DNA of 64,000 nt from Bog-950 sp964615305 (GTDB lineage Bacteria; Bacteroidota; Bacteroidia; Chitinophagales; LD1): contig CAZTNA010000016.1 of NCBI GenBank assembly GCA_964615305.1, positions 4,000 through 67,999 on the forward strand, read 5' to 3'. Made by a program: the position numbers and the translations under genes. This document shows positions 55,323-64,000 of this stretch, in pieces. Position 1 is the first letter of the stretch, and every line of letters starts with the position of its first letter. The notes beneath the pieces were generated by a model that did not search any database, was not told the DNA's origin, and worked only from the letters and a program-made list of their open reading frames with translations.

Positions 55323-56339
55323 TTAAATAGTTTGTCCGTTTTGAGCACACCAGTCCAAAGACCGTTTCATGCCTTCGCGCAGCGTAATGGTTGGTTTGTA
55401 GCCAAGTTCGTGTTTTGCTTTGTTTATACTACATGCAATATCATAAACCATTTCACCGGCCACATGAAAATCGGTAGAGTACATATTCACCGCTTGCAGC
55501 GTTTTGTCTATTTGCTCACAGACGAACGAAGCTACTCGCGGCACATGAATAGGTTTTAACTTTACATGTAAAAGATCGGCCACGGTATTGTAAATTTCAT
55601 TAGTGGGGTATGGCCGCTCATCAGCTATCCAGAAAATGTTTCCCGCAGCAGATGGTATGCCTTCTGCTAAAAGCAAACCTTGAATGGTGTTATCTATGTA
55701 CGACATACTGCGTAAGTTCTCACCGTTGCCAAATATTATCGGGTTGCCTTTTTTAATCATTCTGAAAAACCTGCTTTGCCGGGCTGGTTGTCCGGGCCCG
55801 TAAAACCAGCAGGGGCGAATAATCACCACCTCTATTTTCCCTTCGGCATGTGCCTGTATGGCAAGTTGTTCTGCTTGTAACTTGCTTTTCCCATAATTCA
55901 TGTAGGGGTTAGCGCCATCATCTTCCGTCATTAATATGCCTCGGTTTTTATTGACACCCGCTGGCGAATTGCTGCTTACAAACACTAATCGTTTTACACC
56001 CGCATCTATGGCAGCGTCTAAAACATTTTTTAGTCCATCGCGATTAACCGAGTATAAATCGCTGATTTTTTGAGGATGAATAACACCCACCAAGTGAAAC
56101 ACCGTTTGTACGCCATGCAGTGCCTTTGCCAGTGATTCTCTGTTTAACACATTGCCTGTTATTTTTTCAATAGTTAAGTTTTGCAATGATGCCAAGTTAG
56201 CTTCGGGCAAAACCAGGCAACGCACTTGCCGGGTGTTATAAGCTGAGAATTTGTTCAATTCATCAGCAGGGTTACTAAGCACTTCTGCCAACCGGCTACC
56301 TAACCATCCGGGCGCTCCCGTAATTAATGTTTTATGCAT
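55323..56339 (-). CDS. Extended SDR, NAD-dependent epimerase/dehydratase-like (B)
   Basis: 338 residues. GAPGWLG replaces the commoner GGxGFIG at the cofactor loop, and YMNYGKSKLQAE holds the YxxxK pair. VFVSSNSPAG and IIRPCWFYGPGQ are further family blocks. It opens the minus-strand unit epimerase B, epimerase A, UbiA, GT-C. The two epimerases are not close to each other, so they may act on different substrates. The divergent TPR-like gene at 56432 begins 93 bases away. Confidence 0.82.
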   Translation of the reverse strand: MHKTLITGAPGWLGSRLAEVLSNPADELNKFSAYNTRQVRCLVLPEANLASLQNLTIEKITGNVLNRESLAKALHGVQTVFHLVGVIHPQKISDLYSVNRDGLKNVLDAAIDAGVKRLVFVSSNSPAGVNKNRGILMTEDDGANPYMNYGKSKLQAEQLAIQAHAEGKIEVVIIRPCWFYGPGQPARQSRFFRMIKKGNPIIFGNGENLRSMSYIDNTIQGLLLAEGIPSAAGNIFWIADERPYPTNEIYNTVADLLHVKLKPIHVPRVASFVCEQIDKTLQAVNMYSTDFHVAGEMVYDIACSINKAKHELGYKPTITLREGMKRSLDWCAQNGQTI

Positions 56340-56431
56340 TCTTCCTATTAAGTTTAGCTGCGCTGCAATATCTGCTAAATTTTAGTTACACCTTTTAATC
56401 AGAAAAATGTTTTTTCACTTTCGTAAAAGCT

Positions 56432-56884
56432 ATGTACAAAATCAGGTGGATATTGGTTTTTTTATTGCTTACGGCCGGTACTTGTTTTTTGCTTTTGTCG
56501 TTGTATAAGAAACATGAAGCAACCAAACTGACTAATTTCAGGAGCAGTGGTGCATACTACAACCTGGTGCAGCCGAACCTGGCTGTGATAGATAGCTTAA
56601 AGAATACCGATGCGTATTTATACTTGTTTTATAGGGGCGTAGAGTTATCGAAACAAAAAAAACCAGACTCAGCGGCCTCGGTTTTTAAACAAATGATTAA
56701 AATGAAACCAAACGTGGCATTTGCCTATTGCGAACTGGGCAAAGCGTTTTTGGTTTCTAAGAGTTACGACTCCTCCTTGTTTTATTTGAACAAAGCCTTA
56801 TTAATTAAACCACACTATACGCAAGCGCTACATTTTAAAAACATAGCCGAGCACAGGGTAAATGGTGACGAAGATTACGATTAA
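56432..56884 (+). CDS. Single-pass membrane protein with TPR-like repeats
   Basis: 150 residues. A membrane helix at about residues 5-24 (ILVFLLLTAGTCFLLL) is followed by two to three TPR-like helical pairs (for example KPDSAASVFKQMIKMKPN and SYDSSLFYLNKALLIKPH). It likely holds other proteins of this locus at the membrane. It lies 17 bases before the SGNH-like gene, with the same direction, and is probably co-transcribed. Confidence 0.8.
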   Translation: MYKIRWILVFLLLTAGTCFLLLSLYKKHEATKLTNFRSSGAYYNLVQPNLAVIDSLKNTDAYLYLFYRGVELSKQKKPDSAASVFKQMIKMKPNVAFAYCELGKAFLVSKSYDSSLFYLNKALLIKPHYTQALHFKNIAEHRVNGDEDYD

Positions 56885-56901
56885 AAAATCTGCCCCAAGC
56901 A

Positions 56902-58203
56902 ATGAATCAAAAAATTAAAGGCCTTTATAAATGTGCATCATACATCACGTTCAATGTGGTAGTGCTGTTGTTGTTGGCAAACATTGCATTAGGCGCATAT
57001 TACTTTGTGTTCGATAAAATTGAACTCAAACAAGGCAAGTCACCAAACGATATGTACCCCATGAGCGATTATGATACACTTGCGTTTGGCAATGTGTCTA
57101 TCGAAAAAATAAAACAGATAAATACCGATTTCAACGCCTTGTTTCGTAGAGGCATGTATTATCAGCCGTGGGTAGAGTATTCCGAACCCCTGTTCGAATC
57201 AAAAACAGTAAACGTACTAACGGACCCAACCGGAATTCCTCTCAGAAAAACCCCTAACTCAAAGAAAACGGATGGGCTGCCCACCTTTAAAGTTTATTGC
57301 TTTGGCGGAAGTACAACTTTTGGTTACAATGTAGCTGACGAACAAACCTACCCGGCATATTTAGACAGTATTTTAAAGGCATATTTTTCAACTAACCGCG
57401 TTGAAGCAAATATTGAAGTTGTAAATTATGGCAGAGGGTATTACTCACCTTCAGAAGAATTGCAGTTGCTTATAGATTTACTGAAGCTGGGTCATCGGCC
57501 TTCGTTAGTCATCTTTTTAGATGGGTTAAACATGGGGCAGCCTATGGATATACCAAACAGTACAGAAGTTATTGTAAATCGTTTCTACGATATACAATTC
57601 AGGCCCGACAATATGAGCGCAGCTTCGAAAAAAAGCATTATTCCACTCGTTCGTTTAACTGACGAACTCCGCAATAAATGGTTTCCCGCAAAACCAATCC
57701 GGGTAGCATTTCAAGAAGAACCCGATGCATTGAAACTGGTGCCGCTTTTAATTAACCGGTTTGTTTCTGATAAAGCCATGGCACAAAAAATTTGCGAGCT
57801 TTACCATATACCGAGCATGTTTTTTTCACAGCCGGTAGCACCGTATAATTATCCGCTTCACTTTTACAGCCGGTTGCCTTTTGAAGATACCACCGAACCA
57901 CATTTGCGTGGCCTGTTTTTAAACGGTGTGGTGAAAAGAGATACACAAATTATTTCACTACATCATCTCTTTGAAAAGTGGAACAGAAAAGCAATTGTTG
58001 ATTTTACGCACTATAGCCCTGACTTCAATCTTTTTTTAGCACAACACGTTGCTCTGCATATCAACAAAACTGAGTTGCTTGCGCACCCGTTTTTGTTAGA
58101 CACTGCCGCTGCCACCGGTTTAAAGAGAACAATTGCTGATAAAATATACGAGTTGTCAAAAGCCAACAACATAACAGAAGACCCGGTTAAAATTGACGAT
58201 TAG
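56902..58203 (+). CDS. Membrane-anchored SGNH-hydrolase-like protein
   Basis: 433 residues. One N-terminal helix (about residues 15-35). YCFGGSTTFGYNVADEQTYPAYLD is the nucleophile block (Ser in GGST). A late VDFTHYSPDFNLFLAQHV supplies the Asp-His region. The domain sits at the periplasmic side. Fourth SGNH-like protein in the cluster, with its own upstream TPR-like partner. Its role in acylation or deacylation of a glycan is inferred. Confidence 0.72.
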   Translation: MNQKIKGLYKCASYITFNVVVLLLLANIALGAYYFVFDKIELKQGKSPNDMYPMSDYDTLAFGNVSIEKIKQINTDFNALFRRGMYYQPWVEYSEPLFESKTVNVLTDPTGIPLRKTPNSKKTDGLPTFKVYCFGGSTTFGYNVADEQTYPAYLDSILKAYFSTNRVEANIEVVNYGRGYYSPSEELQLLIDLLKLGHRPSLVIFLDGLNMGQPMDIPNSTEVIVNRFYDIQFRPDNMSAASKKSIIPLVRLTDELRNKWFPAKPIRVAFQEEPDALKLVPLLINRFVSDKAMAQKICELYHIPSMFFSQPVAPYNYPLHFYSRLPFEDTTEPHLRGLFLNGVVKRDTQIISLHHLFEKWNRKAIVDFTHYSPDFNLFLAQHVALHINKTELLAHPFLLDTAAATGLKRTIADKIYELSKANNITEDPVKIDD

Positions 58204-58232
58204 TTGTTGTTTAACTCACACCACAAACTTCT

Positions 58233-58240
58233 TATCCTTG
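58233..58240 (+). promoter_or_regulatory. Candidate -7 promoter box (TATCCTTG)
   Basis: This matches the Bacteroidota -7 element TAnnTTTG with one mismatch. It lies 5 bases before the carbonic-anhydrase-like start at 58245, so transcription would begin close to the ATG (short or no leader). A TTG-rich segment at about 58204-58211 could be the -33 element, about 21 bases upstream. Confidence 0.45.
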
Positions 58241-58244
58241 CACT

Positions 58245-58757
58245 ATGTCGCTCATACTTTCTGTAAATGGAATTTTGCCGCAATTTGGCAACAACAATTT
58301 TGTAGCCGACAATGCCACAGTAGTGGGCAATGTAGTTACCGGTGACGACTGCAGTATATGGTTTCAGGCAGTTGTGCGTGGCGATGTGCATTACATACGC
58401 ATGGGCAGTAAAGTGAATGTGCAGGATGGTGCCATACTCCACTGCACTTACCAAAAAGCACCACTCCATATTGGCAACAGTGTTAGCATTGGTCATCGCG
58501 CTATTGTACATGGTTGTACAGTAAAAGACAATGTGCTCATAGGCATGGGTGCTATTATTATGGATCATGCAGTAATTGGAGAAAACTCAATAATAGCAGC
58601 AGGTGCAGTAGTGTTAGAAAACACAGTAGTAGAACCCGGGTCTGTTTATGCAGGTGTACCGGCCAAGCGTGTAAAAGACGTGAATAAAGAAAACTTCAAA
58701 GGTTTAATCGAACGCATCAGCAACAACTATGTAATGTATTCTCAATGGTTTAAGTAG
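58245..58757 (+). CDS. Gamma-carbonic-anhydrase-like hexapeptide protein
   Basis: 170 residues forming a left-handed beta-helix of hexapeptide repeats (for example ADNATVVGNVVTGDDCSIWF, DNVLIGMGAIIM). Zinc-ligand histidines are in LHCTY and GHRAIVHG, as in gamma-class carbonic anhydrases and the YrdA/PaaY group. It acts as a trimer in the cytosol; activity is not certain for all members. It is an ordinary housekeeping gene at the right edge of the cluster. Confidence 0.9.
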   Translation: MSLILSVNGILPQFGNNNFVADNATVVGNVVTGDDCSIWFQAVVRGDVHYIRMGSKVNVQDGAILHCTYQKAPLHIGNSVSIGHRAIVHGCTVKDNVLIGMGAIIMDHAVIGENSIIAAGAVVLENTVVEPGSVYAGVPAKRVKDVNKENFKGLIERISNNYVMYSQWFK

Positions 58758-58827
58758 CAACCAAATAATTTGACAAAAAACATTTGCGTTTCAAAAAACA
58801 TTTTGCTCTCAGAACGTAACATAACTT

Positions 58828-59361
58828 ATGGAAGACTTTGACAAAGAAGAACAAGTTGTTTTAGTTGATCAACACAACCATGTGCTCGGCTATATGGGCA
58901 AGCAGGAGGCGCACATTAAAGCGCTACTGCACCGGGCTATAAGTGTAATTATTTTTAACAGCAAAGGCGAGCAACTGGTGCAGCAACGAGCATTCAGCAA
59001 GTATCATTTTGCCGGTATCTGGAGCAACACATGTTGTAGCCACCCTCGTATAAACGAAACTTTTCAGCAAGCGGCAGAAAGAAGGTTGTTCGAAGAAATA
59101 GGAGTAAATATTCCACTCCGTGAAGAATTCAATTTTATATACAAAGCCCACGATACAGTAAGTGGACTCACCGAACACGAGTATGATACTGTATTTACCG
59201 GTATATACGATGGAAACGTTGATTTCAACAAACAAGAAGTGGCAGAGGTGCGTTGGATGACAACTCAGCAAATTGAAACCGGCTTTAGCCAACAACCCGA
59301 GCAGTATTCATTCTGGTTCAAAATTATTTTTGAAGAGTTGAAAAAAAGAGGAATAGTTTAA
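58828..59361 (+). CDS. idi: Isopentenyl-diphosphate delta-isomerase, type 1
   Basis: 177 residues. Nudix fold with WSNTCCSHPRINE, the metal-binding Cys-His segment, and RRLFEEIGVN; the acidic EHEYDTVFTG gives the second active-site acids. It converts IPP to DMAPP in isoprenoid synthesis. This supports the polyprenyl phosphate carriers used by the neighbouring glycan cluster, but every cell needs them, so it is not evidence of a link. It follows the carbonic anhydrase gene by 70 bases. Confidence 0.93.
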   Translation: MEDFDKEEQVVLVDQHNHVLGYMGKQEAHIKALLHRAISVIIFNSKGEQLVQQRAFSKYHFAGIWSNTCCSHPRINETFQQAAERRLFEEIGVNIPLREEFNFIYKAHDTVSGLTEHEYDTVFTGIYDGNVDFNKQEVAEVRWMTTQQIETGFSQQPEQYSFWFKIIFEELKKRGIV

Positions 59362-59516
59362 ATTTTAGTTCAACCCCAACCGCACAATGTGTTGTGTCCC
59401 TAATTTCTAAACTATATAAGCTTACTTAGCTCACCTGATGCCGGTAGTCAGCAAAAGGAAATCTGCCGCTTTTTAAACGCGATTATTTTTAATCTCAAAA
59501 TAAAAGACAGCCAAGT

Positions 59517-60899
59517 TTATTGTTTCTTCGGAGTTACTTTTCTTTTTCGAAAAACTCGGTCTTGCAATCTATCATTTAACGGGCGGTCTATTGCTTTACA
59601 AGTTAAGGTATTGTAGGCGTACGTATAAACCTTAGACCCTATAAAACCTCTTTCTCCATACGGCACAAACACTGAATAGCTGCTGGTGTCGTTCACCAAT
59701 ATTATCTGAGTAGTATCACCTGTATTCCATTGGTAACTTTTGAAGCCATCCGGTGCTTTCATAAATGTACGCCCATTAACGTCAAAACAACTTACCACCG
59801 GCCTTTTGAGCTCAAATGGCAGAGACGGATAGTTAAAAACCCGATAGGAATTTGAACACATCGCCTCTAACAAGCGTTTCCCTTCCTTATTTACAATTAC
59901 AAAGTTTACATCAGCACCTGACTCACGGGTTGTTAGCCCGAAATTGATAAGTGTATTTCCGTCAGGTAAACGCTGTACATTCCCTAACCGTGTACTATAC
60001 TGATTTGAGTCAAGAGAATAGCTCCAGACCAATTCAGCCGTCATGTTTTTTTCGTCTAACTTAAACTCTATAGCACGCGCACCATGTGGCTGTGTATGAT
60101 TTCCATTATCCAACAAAGTAATATTGCCATTAAATAAACTTCTTACATCATGTTGTCCGTAAAATGGAATAGGACAGTTAATAAACCTGAATTGATTAGC
60201 AACTCCTCCCAAGCGCCACATTATTTTGCCGGTCTTTCTATTTATTTTAGTTACCTCACTAAAGTTTCGGCTCGACAGCAAAATATTTCCATCATTATCT
60301 AATTCTGCAGAGTTAACATGTGTCCAGGTGGCTGCCAGACCGTTTCTTGCAAAAAACGTATCTGCATCCTCTATCTTGAAGTGTTTGTGAGAATGCCAGT
60401 CAAACAAAATCTTACCTTTCGAATTCAAAATTCCCACGCTTCCCCAGTTGTTTTTCAAATCAACTTTCACTCCCTTTCTTTCTACTGTTTTAAGAGAACT
60501 TGTATCCGCGGGTAGCGAATCCATACCAAGTATCAGATACTCATTGCCCGGCAAAACCTGTAGTTCATGTTTGTCAATGGTAAACTTCTTACCGGGATCT
60601 ATAGAGTCAGTAATCCTGAAAGTAGAATCCATCAAAAAATACTTCGCCAGATTCGAGTAGCTGAGCATTCCATTAGGTTGCAAAGAAAAATTATACACCT
60701 GATTGCCAATGTTGCTGTTTAGGAAATATACCTCGTTGCCGAATTTATCTAATATCATCGCTTTCTCGGGGCTGGTAACAAAGAAAAAACCACTCACCGA
60801 ATCGGGCTCATGAACTAAAAAAAAAGGCTTACATAACTGGCCATTCGCCAATTGAACAAACATTGAAGATAGAATGCACACCCACAAAAATGACTTCAT
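59517..60899 (-). CDS. Secreted arylsulfotransferase (ASST)-like protein
   Basis: 460 residues with a signal peptide ending near NGQ. The core follows the Arylsulfotrans pattern: WTHVNSAELDNDGNILLSSRNFSEVTKI, KTGKIMWRLGG, GQHDVR and NGNHTQPHGARAIEF. ASST enzymes move sulfate between aryl groups in the periplasm, and His in the HDxR loop is the family's sulfate carrier. About 90 residues after the propeller (from FDVNGRTFMK) are extra, with a final basic tail. Whether it is active is inferred. It converges with idi over 155 bases and lies opposite to the adhesin-like gene start. Confidence 0.75.
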   Translation of the reverse strand: MKSFLWVCILSSMFVQLANGQLCKPFFLVHEPDSVSGFFFVTSPEKAMILDKFGNEVYFLNSNIGNQVYNFSLQPNGMLSYSNLAKYFLMDSTFRITDSIDPGKKFTIDKHELQVLPGNEYLILGMDSLPADTSSLKTVERKGVKVDLKNNWGSVGILNSKGKILFDWHSHKHFKIEDADTFFARNGLAATWTHVNSAELDNDGNILLSSRNFSEVTKINRKTGKIMWRLGGVANQFRFINCPIPFYGQHDVRSLFNGNITLLDNGNHTQPHGARAIEFKLDEKNMTAELVWSYSLDSNQYSTRLGNVQRLPDGNTLINFGLTTRESGADVNFVIVNKEGKRLLEAMCSNSYRVFNYPSLPFELKRPVVSCFDVNGRTFMKAPDGFKSYQWNTGDTTQIILVNDTSSYSVFVPYGERGFIGSKVYTYAYNTLTCKAIDRPLNDRLQDRVFRKRKVTPKKQ

Positions 60900-61125
60900 A
60901 ATACTGCGTTCAAATTACTATTCAGATAAGGGCATTTGTGTCGCGAAAAAAACACAAAATTTGACTCTGCTGTTTTATTCCGAGTCATACGGTGATTAAT
61001 AGATTGCTGTTGCCCATCTTTGTTTTTAATAATCTCCCTCTCAAATAACAGCCTGCCTATCTTTTTACCTTATTATTACTTCAAGTCGGCACATATTTTG
61101 TTATTTTTCACACAAAATTTAAACA

Positions 61126-64000
61126 ATGGTAAAACTATACGCTTCGCTAAAAGGTTCTTTTGGCAAAAACCTGATAGCCTTATTTATCCTTTTTTTGAGT
61201 TTTGCCTCTCTTAATGGGCAAACGGTTCTTATTGACCCGGCAGGGAATGGTGGTTTTGAAACCGGCAATTCATTTGCTTTGAATGGTTGGTCTGTAGCTC
61301 AAGGGGCTCTAACCACGCGGGTATGGTATTGCGGAACCGGGCAGGCAGGGTACACAGGAGCAAGAGCAGCTTTTATTGGTAATAGTGCAACCAATGTAGG
61401 AGCAGCGACCGCGACTAGAACTGTTCATCTATATCGCTCAGTAACTATACCTGCGGGTGCAACCAATATTCAGCTCTCATTTAAATATAAGCAAGCAGTA
61501 TCTGATTTCGGAGCACCTAGTACATACTACGACTATATAAGAGTGTACATGCAGGCCGGTGCCCCTGCGAATGGTACAATACCTGCTGCTGCTGGCTCTG
61601 TATTTGGTCCTTTCCCAAGTGCTAACGTAACATCGTTTACAACCCAAAACGTTACTATTCCTAACTCATTTGCAGGCGCCACCAATAACCTGGTTTTCAC
61701 ATGGATTTGCGAAAACGCTGTACCACATGGTTATGGAGCTATAGATGATGTTTCGCTTACTTATACACCGGCAGTTACCTGCACACCTCCGGGTACACAA
61801 GCCACTGGTTTTGGTTCTAATAACGTTCTAACTAACTCGGGCACAGCTACATGGACACGCGGAAACGGAGACAATGTATTAGTGGTTGCCCGTGCAGGGG
61901 GCGCGGTAAACGCTGACCCAACACCGGGAACAGCATACGCTGCATCTGCCAGTTTCGGAGGCGGAACACAAATAGGTACCGGCAATTATGTAGTGTATAA
62001 TGGCAATGCCGGCAGCGTAAACGTTACTAATCTTATACCTAACACCCCTTACCATTTTGCGGTATATGAGTACAACAACACCGGTACTTGCTATAACACA
62101 GCTGAACTCACAGGAAATTTCACCACTTTGGATTGTGCTCCTACTACTCAGGCGAGTGGCTTTACCACACCCAATATTTACAACAACTCTATGGATGTTT
62201 CCTTTGCGCGTGGGAACGGAACAAGAGTTTTAGTGGTTGCGCGAAACGGCTCTGCAGTAAATGCCAACCCTGTTTATAATACAACCTACTCTGCGAGTAC
62301 TACATTTGGCTCTGGTACCCAGATAGGAACCGGTAACTATGTGGTGTATTCCGGAACAGGTAATTCATTTACTCTTACGGGCTTACTGCAAGGGACTACT
62401 TATCATTTCGCCATTTATGAATTTTTCGAATCCCCGAATTGCTACAAAACACCTGCACTTACAGCCAATGCAACAACCTCAAACGTACAACCTGTTTCCA
62501 GCGGAACAGTTAGTTGTGGATACAACTGGTCGTATTCCACGGCTACTGCATGGTCTGCCCTTGCATCAGGGACTATAGCATCAACTACTACTGTAGATGA
62601 TGTGTTGTTTCCTAACCAGCCAATAGGTTTTGTTTTCCCTTTTAATGGCAAATATTACACTTCAGTAGGTGTTAGCAGTAATGGCTTCATCTGGTTTGGC
62701 TCTACCTCTCCTACAAGTACCGACTACTATCCTATTTCAATGAACAACACTGTAGAAGGCGTAGTATCGGTGTTAGCATCTGACCTGGTAGCCAGATCTG
62801 CGGGCTCTACCATTAAGGTGCTAACCGCGGGCGCTGCTCCTAACAGAACCTTTACAGTAGAATGGCTCAACTTTCAAGACTTCACTAATGCTTTCGACAG
62901 ATCCGATGTTCAGATAGTACTGTTTGAAGCTACAGGTGTTGTTGAATTGAGATATAACGTAGCACCGTATCTCATAATTGGTACTACACCGTACCAGGTG
63001 GGTTTAAGAGGCACAGCTAATACAGATTACAACAACCGTTATGTTTTTTCATGCTCTAACAACTGGAACTCCTCAACAGCCGGTGCTTCAAACACAGCAG
63101 CATGCGAAATTGATGGATACTATTGTTCTACTTACCCTGCTGCTAACGCCCTTTACCGTTACACACCTACGGTTACCATCCCTACAGTTACCCCTGCTAC
63201 CCCCTATACAGTTAGTGCCTGCGGCAGTTATCAGCTTACTTCAAGTGCGGCAACTACTTACTTATGGTTTAAAGATGGCGTATCTACAGGTGTTACCACG
63301 CAAAGTTATACGGCTACTGCCACGGGAGTTTATCATGTAAGAGCCGGTAATGTGAGCAACTGTTACACGTATTCTCTGCCTTATAATATTACTATCAACG
63401 CATTCCCTTCTGCTTCACCATCATTTGCATCTAACCCTGTTTGCAACGGTAGCAGCACAACCATTAACGCCAATGCTACAGCCGGTAGCGGAACTATTTC
63501 TACCTACGCATGGTCTGCAGGGGTTAGTCCTAACAATGCAGCCAGTGGTTCGGTTTCAAGTGCCGGTACTTATACTGTTACCGTTACTAACAGTAACAAT
63601 TGCACGGTATCATCTACCTCACCTTCGTTAACAGTAAATCCGCGCCCAACCGGTGTAATAAGTGGCACAGCCACCATTTGCACAGGTTCTTCTACAAACC
63701 TTACAATTAACGTAACGGGCACAGGCCCGTGGAGCGGCACGCTAAGTGATGCAACTCCATTTAGCGGTAATAGCAGCCCCATTACCGTATCAGTTACCCC
63801 ACCAAGTGCAACAACATACACTTTAGCAACTCTTACCGATGCCAATTGTAGTTCTATAGTTGCAGATCTTAGCGGTAGTGCAGCAGTTTCAGTTGTATCC
63901 TGCGGCCCCACCACCTGGCTGGGCGGCACCCCAGACTGGCACACTGCCGGCAACTGGAGCGGAGGCATAGTGCCCAACAGTTGCGCGCAGCATGTAATCA
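61126..64000 (+). CDS. Very large secreted adhesin-like protein, N-terminal part (3' end outside window)
   Basis: At least 958 codons, with no stop before the window end. The start ATG at 61126 gives a signal peptide ending near SLNGQT. A jelly-roll-like domain with a beta-rich pattern (residues about 38-215) is followed by two tandem fibronectin-III-like repeats (from residue 219 and residue 337). Then come a NIDO-like stretch (WSALASGTIAS, GFVFPFNGKYY, SVGVSSNGFIWFG), PKD- or Ig-like parts with SCGSYQL and ICTGSS, and Thr/Ser/Asn-rich low-complexity sequence. Such proteins usually end in a type IX secretion sorting domain, which would be off the edge. It is probably a surface adhesin or glycan binder. 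Confidence 0.85.
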   Translation, partial: MVKLYASLKGSFGKNLIALFILFLSFASLNGQTVLIDPAGNGGFETGNSFALNGWSVAQGALTTRVWYCGTGQAGYTGARAAFIGNSATNVGAATATRTVHLYRSVTIPAGATNIQLSFKYKQAVSDFGAPSTYYDYIRVYMQAGAPANGTIPAAAGSVFGPFPSANVTSFTTQNVTIPNSFAGATNNLVFTWICENAVPHGYGAIDDVSLTYTPAVTCTPPGTQATGFGSNNVLTNSGTATWTRGNGDNVLVVARAGGAVNADPTPGTAYAASASFGGGTQIGTGNYVVYNGNAGSVNVTNLIPNTPYHFAVYEYNNTGTCYNTAELTGNFTTLDCAPTTQASGFTTPNIYNNSMDVSFARGNGTRVLVVARNGSAVNANPVYNTTYSASTTFGSGTQIGTGNYVVYSGTGNSFTLTGLLQGTTYHFAIYEFFESPNCYKTPALTANATTSNVQPVSSGTVSCGYNWSYSTATAWSALASGTIASTTTVDDVLFPNQPIGFVFPFNGKYYTSVGVSSNGFIWFGSTSPTSTDYYPISMNNTVEGVVSVLASDLVARSAGSTIKVLTAGAAPNRTFTVEWLNFQDFTNAFDRSDVQIVLFEATGVVELRYNVAPYLIIGTTPYQVGLRGTANTDYNNRYVFSCSNNWNSSTAGASNTAACEIDGYYCSTYPAANALYRYTPTVTIPTVTPATPYTVSACGSYQLTSSAATTYLWFKDGVSTGVTTQSYTATATGVYHVRAGNVSNCYTYSLPYNITINAFPSASPSFASNPVCNGSSTTINANATAGSGTISTYAWSAGVSPNNAASGSVSSAGTYTVTVTNSNNCTVSSTSPSLTVNPRPTGVISGTATICTGSSTNLTINVTGTGPWSGTLSDATPFSGNSSPITVSVTPPSATTYTLATLTDANCSSIVADLSGSAAVSVVSCGPTTWLGGTPDWHTAGNWSGGIVPNSCAQHVI
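61780..62484 (+). repeat. Tandem duplication of two fibronectin-III-like domains
   Basis: Two units of about 118 and 117 residues lie head to tail, each starting with Cys (codons at 61780 and 62134). Both contain RGNGxxVLVVAR, GTQIGTGNYVVY, TxYHFAxYE and a CYxT near the end. Similarity is at protein level; the bases have diverged, so the duplication is not recent. Confidence 0.75.

Noticed and set aside
59362..59516. Terminator between idi and the arylsulfotransferase-like gene
   Set aside because: A small CACAA/TTGTG stem was seen but no T tract follows, so it is not convincing.

Overview
The window looks like a chromosomal segment of a Bacteroidota bacterium. Pointers are a TonB-dependent receptor of Bacteroidetes type, many short lipoprotein signals ending in SC or SCKK, secreted FG-GAP/UnbV proteins, a vanadium-haloperoxidase-like PAP2 lipoprotein, a large secreted adhesin-like protein, scarce Shine-Dalgarno sites and a few -7 boxes resembling TAnnTTTG. 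Identification below family level is not possible from this sequence alone. I see no rRNA, tRNA, CRISPR, insertion sequence or phage gene.

Left part (1-16 kb) is mostly housekeeping: the 3' end of a TonB receptor, a BaiN/HI0933-type flavoprotein, hpt, a lipoprotein MsrA, an unknown helical protein, a sugar transferase with an O-antigen-ligase-like partner, meaB, a tight mnmH-selD-SDR operon (the selenouridine branch of selenium use), a SlyD-like isomerase, gcvT, a metallo-beta-lactamase-fold hydrolase and a small lipoprotein.

Middle part (16-58 kb) is a long accessory block for cell-envelope chemistry. It holds seven large polytopic proteins with the look of GT-C glycosyltransferases (acidic pair just after the first membrane helix), a GtrB/ArnC-like polyprenyl-phosphate sugar synthase, a DPPR-synthase-like UbiA prenyltransferase, a DprE1-like FAD oxidase, short-chain and extended SDR enzymes, two cobalamin-type radical SAM enzymes, two aspartyl/asparaginyl beta-hydroxylase-fold enzymes, four SGNH-hydrolase-like membrane proteins, a GNAT, a class III aminotransferase, two FG-GAP/UnbV lipoproteins, a cytochrome/copper-monooxygenase-like protein and a PAP2/haloperoxidase lipoprotein. 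UbiA plus DprE1-like plus a reductase is the known route from PRPP to polyprenyl-phosphoryl arabinose in mycobacteria, so I infer that this block makes a lipid-linked pentofuranose donor that some of the GT-C enzymes use outside the inner membrane. This is the best candidate for an undescribed system here.

Right part (58-64 kb) returns to ordinary genes: a gamma-carbonic-anhydrase-like protein, idi, an arylsulfotransferase-like secreted protein and the first 958 codons of a very large secreted protein with two tandem fibronectin-III-like repeats, cut by the window end. Genes are packed very tightly: many start/stop overlaps of ATGA type, and eight of ten convergent junctions have gaps of 12 bases or less, or overlap.
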